A stretch of DNA of 10,286 nucleotides, taken from assembly GCA_910589395.1 (NCBI GenBank), contig CAJUTL010000061.1, forward strand, positions 1-10,286, given 5' to 3'. Below, piece after piece: positions 4,502-10,286 of the stretch (positions are counted from its first letter, which is position 1; every line of letters starts with the position of its first letter). This DNA comes from an uncultured Oscillospiraceae bacterium (lineage in GTDB: Bacteria; Bacillota_A; Clostridia; Oscillospirales; Acutalibacteraceae). The position numbers and the translations under genes were made by a program. Below the pieces are notes generated by a model that was not told the origin of the DNA, did no database searches, and worked only from the letters and a program-made list of their open reading frames with translations.

Positions 4502-6424
4502 ATGAGTTATTCATGCGTGACGACGCTTAATAAAATCAAGGAATATCTGGCCGGGGCCGCTCTTGTGGCCTTCGACTTTGAAACCTCGCCTCTGGATGAA
4601 TACCGCTCGGAGGAGCGTGCCGCTCTGGACGCGCATAAATCAAACATTACCGGCGTGAGCTTCTCCGTATCCGAGGGCAGCGGAATCTATGTGCCGCTCC
4701 GGCACCGGATCGGGAAAAATACGGCAAGGCCGGAGGCGGTCATGGGCTATCTGCAGAAGGCCCTGTTTGAAAATACAGCCATTGTCAAGGTGGCCCACAA
4801 CCTTTCTTTCGAGGCCATGTTCCTCTATGCCCTCGGCATGGTGGTGCAGCCGCCCTGCTATGACACCATTGCAGCAGCCCAGCTTACCTTAAAGAGCAAT
4901 ACCCAGTTTCGGAGCCTTTCGGACAGCGGCCTGAAAACCCTTGTGCCGCAGCTCTTTGATACGGAGCTGCCGGATTTCGGGAGCGTGACCGGCGGGCGGT
5001 TTTTCGACGAGCTTTCCCCGCAGGATACGGAAACCGTGCGCTATGCCTGCGCCGACAGCGACTATGCCCTGCGGCTCTATCATATTTTCAATGGCTGGTT
5101 TGACAAATACCTGCCGAAGCACCGCCGCATTGTGGAGCAGATCGAAAGCCCCACGGCGGTCTACTGCGGCCTTATGCGCTACAATGGCCTGCTCATGGAT
5201 CGGGCCGCTATGGAGGAAAAGCAGGCCGAGGCCGAAGGGCGGATCGCAAAAATCCGGGAGGAGATCGCCTTCATTACCGGGGACGTGGAGATCGGGGCCA
5301 ACGCCTCCACTTCCGCGTTCAAAAGTTATCTTTACAATGACCTCGGCCTGCCGGTGGTAAAGACCACGGCCAAGTATCAGGAGGCGGCGGATGATGAAAC
5401 CATGATCCTGCTGGCGGATTGGTGCCGGGAGCAGAAACCGGAGCTTGTGCCGCTGTTTGAGCTGGTGCAGGAATATCGGCGCTGGGGGAAGATCAAGGGG
5501 ACGTATTTAGACGGGTATCTTCGGCATATCAACAGCGCCACCGGGCGGATACATCCCGACCTCCTTCCGCTTGGGACGGAAACGGGCCGGTTCGCCGCCC
5601 GCAACCCCAACATGCAGAATTGCCCGCGCAAGGACAACGATCCGGTGGGTATCCGCTCCATGATCGTCGCCCCAAAGGGCTGTGTTTTGCTCTCTCTGGA
5701 TTTTTCGCAGATCGAGCTTCGCGTCGGGGCCTTTTACTGCCGGGATGAAAAAATGCTGCAGACCTACCGGGACGGCGGCGACATCCATGCGCAGACCACC
5801 TCCGTCATTTACGGAATCCCTTTCGAGCAGGCGGCGGACAAGAACGCCGAGCATTACAAGGAGCGCCGGACGATTGCGAAAAACTGTAACTTTGGCGTAT
5901 TCTTCGGCCTGTTCCCGCGCGGCCTGCAAAAGACGCTGAAATTCAAGGCCGGGCTGGATACCCCGCTTAGTGACTGCGAGCGGATCATTGCAAACCTGAA
6001 ATCCGGCTATCCCCAGCTTTCGCTCTGGCAGGAGGTGGTAAAGCGGCAGGCTGCCGCCCGCCGGTACAGCGAAACGTGGCTGGGCCGCAGGCGGTATCTG
6101 CCGAACATCACCTCCGAGGATTGGGGAAAAAAGAGCTTTGCGGAACGGTGCGCCATGAATACGCCCATACAGGGAACCGCCGCCGATATTTTGAAGCTGG
6201 CCCTTTCCCGCCTGATCGTGGGGATTCGGGAGCGCCCGTGGCTGCGGCCCCTTTTGCAGATACACGACGAGCTGGTGTTTGAACTTCCTGCTGATAAGGT
6301 GGAGGAAGCGGCGGCCTTTGTCCGCTCCTGCATGGAGGCCCAGCCGTTCCCGGAATTTGACGTGCCGGTCATTGCCGAGGGGGCCTTCGGGCCGAGTTTC
6401 GGCAGTATGGCGGAAATGGAGTGA
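4502..6424 (+). CDS. Family A DNA polymerase with 3'-5' exonuclease (640 aa)
   Basis: This is the replicative polymerase of the element. The N-terminal part is a DEDDy proofreading exonuclease: Exo I FDFET with D25 and E27, Exo II HNLSFE (99-104), Exo III YACAD (Y181, D185). The C-terminal part carries the family A polymerase motifs. Motif A is SLDFSQIELR with catalytic D400. Motif B/O-helix is RRTIAKNCNFGVFFG (455-469) with K460 and F464. Motif C is QIHDELVF with H588, D589 and E590. The TGR motif (TETGRFAARNPNMQN, 359-373) is also present. There is no N-terminal 5' nuclease, as usual for phage polymerases of about 600-700 residues. Two positions are of note: Exo II ends in Glu instead of the usual Asp, and the O-helix has Phe468 where Pol I has Tyr. 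The ATG at 4502 follows TTGGAGG (4491-4497); upstream frame extension to 4418 would overlap the previous gene and is rejected. Confidence 0.95.
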   Translation: MSYSCVTTLNKIKEYLAGAALVAFDFETSPLDEYRSEERAALDAHKSNITGVSFSVSEGSGIYVPLRHRIGKNTARPEAVMGYLQKALFENTAIVKVAHNLSFEAMFLYALGMVVQPPCYDTIAAAQLTLKSNTQFRSLSDSGLKTLVPQLFDTELPDFGSVTGGRFFDELSPQDTETVRYACADSDYALRLYHIFNGWFDKYLPKHRRIVEQIESPTAVYCGLMRYNGLLMDRAAMEEKQAEAEGRIAKIREEIAFITGDVEIGANASTSAFKSYLYNDLGLPVVKTTAKYQEAADDETMILLADWCREQKPELVPLFELVQEYRRWGKIKGTYLDGYLRHINSATGRIHPDLLPLGTETGRFAARNPNMQNCPRKDNDPVGIRSMIVAPKGCVLLSLDFSQIELRVGAFYCRDEKMLQTYRDGGDIHAQTTSVIYGIPFEQAADKNAEHYKERRTIAKNCNFGVFFGLFPRGLQKTLKFKAGLDTPLSDCERIIANLKSGYPQLSLWQEVVKRQAAARRYSETWLGRRRYLPNITSEDWGKKSFAERCAMNTPIQGTAADILKLALSRLIVGIRERPWLRPLLQIHDELVFELPADKVEEAAAFVRSCMEAQPFPEFDVPVIAEGAFGPSFGSMAEME

Positions 6425-6428
6425 GCCT

Positions 6429-6857
6429 ATGAGCCATGTGAACAGATATAACGGGGAGGGATACGCCGACCCGACCACTTATGAAGCGCTTACCCGGATC
6501 GAGAGGGAGGCGAAGAAAACCGCATACAGGCCGCTGGTTTTCATTTCCTCGCCCTATGCCGGGGATATAAAGAGGAACGCCGAGCGGGCGCGGGGATACT
6601 GCCGCTTTGCGGTATCAAGAAACTGTATCCCCATAGCGCCGCACCTTCTCTATCCTCAATTCATGGACGAGGACGACCCGGCCCAGCGGGAGCTTGGGAT
6701 TTTCTTCGGCATGGTGCTGATGGGGAAATGTCAGGAGGTTTGGGTATTCGGCAGCAGGATCACCCGCGGTATGGCCGTGGAACTTGCGATGGCGAAGGAG
6801 CGCGGCCAGAAAATCCGGTATTTCAATGACCGGTGCGTGGAGGTGGAAAGAGAATGA
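6429..6857 (+). CDS. DUF7768/DUF4406-like, nucleoside 2-deoxyribosyltransferase-like protein (142 aa)
   Basis: A 142-residue protein with a Rossmann-like alpha/beta pattern. It has RPLVFISSPYAGD (34-46) as first strand and phosphate/nucleoside loop, ERARGYCRFAVSRNCIPIAPHLLYPQFMD (52-80), LGIFFGMVLMGKCQEVWVFG (89-108), and GMAVELAMAKERG (114-126), which holds the Glu (E118) equivalent to the catalytic Glu of nucleoside 2-deoxyribosyltransferases. Family members are often annotated DUF4406 or DUF7768. An activity on nucleosides or nucleotides, such as base exchange, glycosidic cleavage or NAD-type processing, is inferred from fold and has not been shown for this group as far as I know. The ATG at 6429 has GGAG (6418-6421), lies four bases after the polymerase stop, and its own stop overlaps the primase start by four bases (ATGA), so it is translationally locked between two replication enzymes. 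Confidence 0.82.
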   Translation: MSHVNRYNGEGYADPTTYEALTRIEREAKKTAYRPLVFISSPYAGDIKRNAERARGYCRFAVSRNCIPIAPHLLYPQFMDEDDPAQRELGIFFGMVLMGKCQEVWVFGSRITRGMAVELAMAKERGQKIRYFNDRCVEVERE

Positions 6858-9367
6858 AAAAAGCGCTGAACGTCCCGCTGGAAGAATTTCTGCGGCCCTT
6901 CTTTGGGCCGTCGGATCGTATCTGCCTGCGGGTATTTGATGACAGAAAGACAGGGACATTTAAGGGCGCGAAGCTGGAAACGACGCTCTCCGGCATCCCG
7001 GCCCTTATGGATACCTTAAAAAAGCACAATGAGAAAAACAGGGGGATTTATTTTGTGGTGAACTTCGGCGGCCATGAGGACGCGGAGATCACCCGGATCA
7101 ATGCGCAGTTTATGGAGTGCGACGAACTATCCTTAGACGAGCAGCTTAAACAGATTGAAGCGTTTCCGCTGGAACCTTCGTTCATTGTGAAAACCCGCAA
7201 ATCCCTGCATACCTACTGGCTCGTGAAGGACGCGAAGGTGGCAGATTTTCGCCGGGTACAAAAACGCCTCGCGGTTCAGTTTCATGGGGATAAGACCTGC
7301 GTAAATGAAAGCCGCGTCCTGCGGCTTCCGGGCTTCTATCATTGCAAGGAGGAGCCGGTGGCCGTGGAGTGCGTCCATTTCCGCCCGGAGCTTCGCTATA
7401 CGCAGGAGGAATTGGAGCGGTATCTCCCGCAGGTAAACGAGGAGGCTGCCGCGCCGGGCGCTGTACCGGCAAAGGGAACGAGGCAGGGGCTTTCGCTGGT
7501 GCTTGGGCGGTGTGCCTTCATGCAGCACTGCCGGGACAACGCGGCCACCCTTTCGGAACATGACTGGTATTCCATGATTACGAACCTCGCGGTATTCGAG
7601 GGCGGCGAGCGGGCCATCCATGAACTGTCGGCCCCGTATCCACGCTACAAGGCGGCAGAAACCACGGAGAAAATCCGACATTTCTTGGGGAGCGGCACCC
7701 GGCCCATTACCTGCCGGGCCATTGCGGAGAAGGGCTTTTCCTGTCCGCGCATGGCGGACGGCTCCTGCGCCTGCAAGGCCCCGGCGGCCCTCTGCTACCA
7801 GCCGATGGCGCTTGACGAGCTGCGGGAAATACTGTCCGCTGCCGAGGTGCATAAATCCCCGGTGGAGGACGTGCAGGCGGCAAAGCAGTTTGTGAAGGAA
7901 TCGCTGTATAATATCGAGCCGCTGGATGCCGGGACATTCATTGAATATGAGCTGCGCCAGCATTTCCACTTAAAGACCGGGGACGCGAAGGCGCTGGCCT
8001 CCTATCACCGGGAGCTGTATAAGGCGTATGCGGCGAATAAGGAAAACCGGCAGGCGGCGGAGGACAACGGCTTGCCGGAGTGGTATGAAATGACGGAGCG
8101 TGGTGGCCTGCGGTTCCTTTCCGGGATTCTGGCGAATTACCTCGCCGAGAATGTGAAGGCGTTCTATACGGCCAGCAGCTATTTCTTTTATGAAAACGGC
8201 GTGTACCGGGAAAGCGAGGACTTGGCGGCTTCGGCAAAAGTGCGGGAGCGCATGATGCCCCGCTCGGTGACAATGCAGGCCATCAATGATACCGTGGGCC
8301 AGTGGAAAATGCTGGTGCGAAAGCCCGTGTCGGAGATCAACAGCAATCCCTTTATCCTCAACCTGCAGAACGGCCTGTATCATGTGCTGGACGATACGTT
8401 TAAGGCCCATACGCCGGACTATTTTTCTACCGTCCAGATCAAAGCGTCCTATGTGCCGGACGCGGACTGCCCGCAGTTTATCAAATATCTGGAAAGTATG
8501 CTGGGCGCGGAGGAAATCGCGCTGGTGCAGGAAATCTTCGGGTATCTGCTGATCCCGGTAAACAAGGCGCAGAAATCCTTCGTCTTTGTCGGTGCGCCCA
8601 ACGCGGGCAAGTCTACCCTGCTCAATGTCATGCAGGAAATCCTGCTGGGGAGCGAAAATGTGTCGAATATCCCGTGGCAGAACTTGGGCGACCGTTTCAA
8701 TAAGGCGGAGCTGTTCGGGAAGCTGGCGAATATCTTCGCCGACCTGCCTTCTAAGAGCATTGACGATAACGGCATGTTCAAGGCCCTTACCGGCGAGGAC
8801 TTTATCACTGCCGAACGGAAGAACAAAGACCCTTTTTCCTTCCGGCCCTATGCCCGGTTTTTATTTTCCTGCAATGAGATTCCCCGGAACTATGGGGACA
8901 GGTCGGAGGGCTTTTACCGGAGGCTTATCATTATCCGCTTTGAAAAATCGGTGCCGAAGGCAAAGCGCGACCCGAACCTTGCGGAGAAGCTGGCGGCGGA
9001 GCGGGACGGTATCCTTATGTGGGCGCTTGCCGGTCTGAAACGGCTGATCGCCGCGAACTATGATTTCAGCGAAACCGAGCGGACGCGGGGCGAGCTGGAA
9101 CGCTACCGGATCGAATCAAACAGCGTTTTGTCCTTTGCGGCCATGTACTGCCAGACCGGGGAAACCGGCTTTGTGGTGCGCGACGAGCTGTTCCTGCGTT
9201 ACAAGGAATATTGCGGCAATGCAGGCATGAAGCCGGTATCGCAGACCAATTTCAACAAAGAGCTGGAAGCCGGATACCCGGAGCTTATGCGGGGCCGCGA
9301 TAAGCTCTCCAAGCGCCGGATATGGCGCGGGATTTCCTATGTGGAAGGAGGTGTGGAGGCAGAGTGA
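6854..9367 (+). CDS. Primase-polymerase / SF3 (D5-type) helicase fusion (837 aa)
   Basis: This is a probable replication initiator-helicase. The N-terminal domain (about 1-190) matches the RepB-like primase branch of the archaeo-eukaryotic primase superfamily: acidic metal motif FMECDE (E88, D90), SLHTYWLV with H119, and RVLRLPGFYH (154-163). A middle region has a helical repeat (CRDNAATLSEHDWYSMITNL) and a cysteine cluster C287, C297, C305, C307, C314, probably zinc binding. The C-terminal part is a superfamily 3 helicase: Walker A GAPNAGKST (580-588), Walker B-like LANIFADLP (624-632, D630), motif C ARFLFSCNEIP (667-677, N674) and an arginine-finger candidate in GFYRRLIIIRF (686-696). It ends in a winged-helix-like tail (VRDELFLRYKEYCGNAGMKPVSQTNFNKELE). 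Such fusions replace both host primase and helicase in many phages and plasmids. The ATG at 6854 has GGAGG (6839-6843) and overlaps the preceding stop by four bases. Confidence 0.94.
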   Translation: MKKALNVPLEEFLRPFFGPSDRICLRVFDDRKTGTFKGAKLETTLSGIPALMDTLKKHNEKNRGIYFVVNFGGHEDAEITRINAQFMECDELSLDEQLKQIEAFPLEPSFIVKTRKSLHTYWLVKDAKVADFRRVQKRLAVQFHGDKTCVNESRVLRLPGFYHCKEEPVAVECVHFRPELRYTQEELERYLPQVNEEAAAPGAVPAKGTRQGLSLVLGRCAFMQHCRDNAATLSEHDWYSMITNLAVFEGGERAIHELSAPYPRYKAAETTEKIRHFLGSGTRPITCRAIAEKGFSCPRMADGSCACKAPAALCYQPMALDELREILSAAEVHKSPVEDVQAAKQFVKESLYNIEPLDAGTFIEYELRQHFHLKTGDAKALASYHRELYKAYAANKENRQAAEDNGLPEWYEMTERGGLRFLSGILANYLAENVKAFYTASSYFFYENGVYRESEDLAASAKVRERMMPRSVTMQAINDTVGQWKMLVRKPVSEINSNPFILNLQNGLYHVLDDTFKAHTPDYFSTVQIKASYVPDADCPQFIKYLESMLGAEEIALVQEIFGYLLIPVNKAQKSFVFVGAPNAGKSTLLNVMQEILLGSENVSNIPWQNLGDRFNKAELFGKLANIFADLPSKSIDDNGMFKALTGEDFITAERKNKDPFSFRPYARFLFSCNEIPRNYGDRSEGFYRRLIIIRFEKSVPKAKRDPNLAEKLAAERDGILMWALAGLKRLIAANYDFSETERTRGELERYRIESNSVLSFAAMYCQTGETGFVVRDELFLRYKEYCGNAGMKPVSQTNFNKELEAGYPELMRGRDKLSKRRIWRGISYVEGGVEAE
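9155..9168 (+). repeat. Extra pair of ACCGG units inside primase gene
   Basis: ACCGG at 9155-9159 and 9164-9168 has the same 9-base period as the arrays at 9379-9507. The stretch 9155-9172 differs from 9388-9405 at two of 18 positions. In frame it encodes T-G-E-T-G-F, so codon-level chance is possible. Confidence 0.4.
9345..9359 (+). promoter_or_regulatory. Tandem ribosome binding sites before the nuclease gene
   Basis: AAGGAGGTG (9345-9353) is a full anti-16S match, and a second GGAGG (9355-9359) lies four bases before the GTG at 9364. Both lie inside the end of the primase gene. They favour translation starting at GTG 9364, whose GTGA overlaps the primase stop. No comparable site precedes the ATG at 9532. 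Confidence 0.65.
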
Positions 9368-9819
9368 CCGTTTTTGTGACCGGCGGAACCGGAAAAACCG
9401 GCTTTTCTTTATTTTTTATGCACAGGAACCAGATAGAGAAAAGAGAGAAAATATTTAGTGTATTTAATAGAGAGTGCAATTTTCCCGGTTTCTCCGGTTC
9501 TTCCGGTAAGGCGGCTTTCTGCCCGGCAGATATGGAGAAAGACATTGTGGCCGCAATCCTGCGGTATCTGAAACAGAGGCCCCTGTGCTTCGCATGGAAA
9601 ACCCACGGCGGGATGTACGGCACAGCGGGTATCCCGGACATTATCGCCTGCGTGGACGGCAGGTTTTATGCTTTCGAGGTGAAGCAGCCCGGCGGGCGGC
9701 TCTCCCGGTTGCAGGAAGTAACTTTGAAAAAGATTGAGGCCGCTGGCGGCGTGGCTGTTATGGTGACTTCGGTGGATGAAGTCAAAAAGGCGCTGGCGGG
9801 GAAAGGAGAAAAATTATGA
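9364..9819 (+). CDS. VRR-NUC domain nuclease (151 aa as drawn; core 95 aa from 9532)
   Basis: The VRR-NUC fold, a PD-(D/E)XK-type nuclease, is clear from residues after the ATG at 9532: MEKDIVAAILRYL, FAWKTHGGMYGTAGIPDIIA with the acidic D of GIPD, then FYAFEVKQPGGRLSRLQ with the E-V-K catalytic pair and the conserved Gln, and a final helix VDEVKKALAG. Phage members act as small structure-specific or Holliday-junction-type nucleases. Those I recall start close to MEKDIV. Against that start, 9532 has no ribosome binding site, while GTG 9364 has two and overlaps the primase stop by four bases, with 56 stop-free codons between. The longer form would put 56 low-complexity residues (TGGTGKTG, EKREK, FSGSSGK) in front of the nuclease, encoded by the repeat array at 9379-9507. 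I draw the long form because of the initiation signals, but the start is uncertain; the stop and the core are not. Confidence 0.85.
   Translation: MTVFVTGGTGKTGFSLFFMHRNQIEKREKIFSVFNRECNFPGFSGSSGKAAFCPADMEKDIVAAILRYLKQRPLCFAWKTHGGMYGTAGIPDIIACVDGRFYAFEVKQPGGRLSRLQEVTLKKIEAAGGVAVMVTSVDEVKKALAGKGEKL
9379..9507. other. Candidate replication origin: inverted iteron arrays around AT-rich core
   Basis: ACCGG occurs at 9379, 9388 and 9397, an exact 9-base period. Its reverse complement CCGGT occurs at 9485, 9494 and 9503, again an exact 9-base period. Aligned as an inverted repeat, the 23-base left array (9379-9401) and the complement of the right array (9485-9507) agree at 20 positions. Between them lies an AT-rich stretch of about 80 bases (9402-9483) with long T-runs, a purine-rich GAGAAAAGAGAG segment and ATATTTAGTGTATTTAAT. 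A TGCAC (9419-9423) and GTGCA (9474-9478) pair adds further symmetry. Short iterons in two facing arrays beside an easily melted segment, directly after an initiator-type primase-helicase gene, are typical of origins. The region also reads as open frame, and the 9-base period is three codons, so coding repeats are the alternative. Confidence 0.5.
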
Positions 9820-10232
9820 CGGCGAAGGAATATCTCGGCCAAGCGTACCGGATCGACCAGCGGATCAACAGCAAGCTGGAACAGGTGGCAAGCCTGCGGG
9901 CGCTGGCGACCAAAGCGACCTCCACCCTTTCCGATACCCCGCAAAGCGGGAGCCGGAATGTGCAGGCAATGGAGGCCACCATTGTAAAGATTGTGGACTT
10001 GGAGAATGAAATCAATGAGGACATAGATACCCTCGTGGACTTGAAGCGGGAAATCGTGGGCGTTATCAAGCACATACAAAACCCGGAATACCAGACGCTT
10101 TTGGAGCTTCGGTATCTTTGCTTCTACTCATGGGAGAAAGTGGCCGTGGAGATGGAGTATGACCTGCGGTATATGCACAAGCTCCACCGGAAGGCGCTGG
10201 AACAATGCTCGGCATTTATCCCGGCTGGATAG
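9816..10232 (+). CDS. DUF1492 phage regulator, sigma region-4-like (138 aa)
   Basis: This 138-residue protein starts MTAKEYLGQAYRIDQRINSK, the typical beginning of DUF1492 proteins, and continues LEQVASLRALATKATSTLSD. It then has a long helix (52-86), EYQTLLELRYLCFYSWEKVA (91-110) and a recognition helix VEMEYDLRYMHKLHRKALEQ (111-130). The C-terminal part resembles sigma-70 region 4, related in layout to ArpU/RinA-type late transcription regulators of Gram-positive phages. The gene overlaps the nuclease stop by four bases (ATGA at 9816) and has AAGGAG (9803-9808) seven bases upstream. As the last gene of the early operon it is a good candidate for the activator of the following transcription unit; the repeats right after it may be its target. 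The family is confident, the regulatory role is inferred. Confidence 0.9.
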   Translation: MTAKEYLGQAYRIDQRINSKLEQVASLRALATKATSTLSDTPQSGSRNVQAMEATIVKIVDLENEINEDIDTLVDLKREIVGVIKHIQNPEYQTLLELRYLCFYSWEKVAVEMEYDLRYMHKLHRKALEQCSAFIPAG

Positions 10233-10238
10233 AAAGAG

Positions 10239-10286
10239 GACACTAAAAGACATAGAAAGACACCCTGAAAATCTGGTAGTATTACA
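10239..10286 (+). promoter_or_regulatory. Probable activated promoter: three 10-bp-spaced repeats plus extended -10
   Basis: GACAC at 10239, GACAT at 10249 and GACAC at 10259 form three half-site-like repeats one helical turn apart, each preceded by A-rich sequence. Eleven bases after the last is TGGTAGTAT (10274-10282), a TGn extended -10 with a four-of-six match to TATAAT. No TTGACA-like -35 is present, and the repeats cover and extend upstream of where it would be, as expected for an activator-dependent promoter. The window ends before any start codon. Confidence 0.42.

Noticed and set aside
5507..6478. Reverse-strand open frame (323 aa) opposite the polymerase
   Set aside because: It lies opposite the conserved polymerase motifs A-C and has no recognisable motif.
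7133..7969. Reverse-strand open frame (278 aa) opposite the primase domain
   Set aside because: It is an antisense shadow of a clearly conserved primase domain with no own initiation signal.
9376..9408. P-loop-like peptide TGGTGKTG in the nuclease extension
   Set aside because: GKT is present but the required Gly five residues earlier is not, no ATPase context follows, and the peptide is a direct product of the ACCGG repeats.
9402..9483. AT-rich stretch as a promoter or terminator for the nuclease gene
   Set aside because: No GC stem precedes the T-runs and no clear -35/-10 pair at proper spacing was found; the origin-like reading explains the symmetry better.
9379..9507. CRISPR array
   Set aside because: Units are only 9 bases, without spacers, and occur in two inverted groups.
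1..10286. tRNA, rRNA, insertion sequence or attachment site
   Set aside because: No cloverleaf with a proper T-loop, no rRNA signature, no transposase or integrase and no terminal repeats were seen by eye; a tRNA scan was not possible.

Overview
The window is the early (DNA replication) module of a tailed phage, prophage or phage-derived integrative element from a low-GC-lineage Gram-positive host, most likely a gut Clostridia (Lachnospiraceae/Oscillospiraceae type). The reasons are strong AGGAGG-type ribosome binding sites in front of nearly every gene, a moderately high GC content judged by eye, tight one-strand packing with 4-base start/stop overlaps, and families typical of Bacillota mobile elements (DUF3825, short region-4 sigma-like protein, DUF7768/DUF4406-like, VRR-NUC, DUF1492). 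No integrase, capsid, terminase or conjugation gene is present, so phage versus integrative element cannot be settled from the window alone.

Layout, all on the + strand. 1-488: C-terminal part of a DUF3825 protein cut by the window edge. 562-765: small four-cysteine zinc-ribbon protein. 766-1096: about 330 bases without a gene, rich in inverted repeats and ending in a very strong intrinsic terminator (998-1046) just before the sigma-like gene. 1097-1486: sigma-70 region-4-like regulator. 1487-1569: short leader with two mutually exclusive hairpins. 1570-10232: one replication operon in the order small unknown protein, SNF2-type helicase, coiled-coil protein of unknown function, probable ssDNA-binding protein, family A DNA polymerase with proofreading domain, DUF7768 nucleoside-deoxyribosyltransferase-like protein, primase-polymerase/SF3 helicase fusion, VRR-NUC nuclease, DUF1492 regulator. 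10233-10286: probable regulated promoter region for the next (unseen) gene set.

Together the genes supply most of a self-contained replisome: an initiator primase-helicase, a DNA polymerase, an ssDNA-binding candidate, a SNF2 remodelling/branch-migration helicase and a structure-specific nuclease. The two helix-turn-helix regulators sit at the two ends of the module, which suggests that one controls entry into it and the other the switch to the next transcription unit.

The most interesting non-gene signal is at 9379-9507, between the primase-helicase and the nuclease core. Three ACCGG units at an exact 9-base period face, in inverted orientation, three CCGGT units at the same period across an AT-rich stretch of about 80 bases. 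This looks like a replication origin with inverted iteron arrays, although it lies within an open frame continuous with the nuclease. Further candidates are a set of inverted repeats at 774-986 (possible structured RNA), and three GACA(C/T) repeats at an exact 10-base period followed by an extended -10-like element at the right end.
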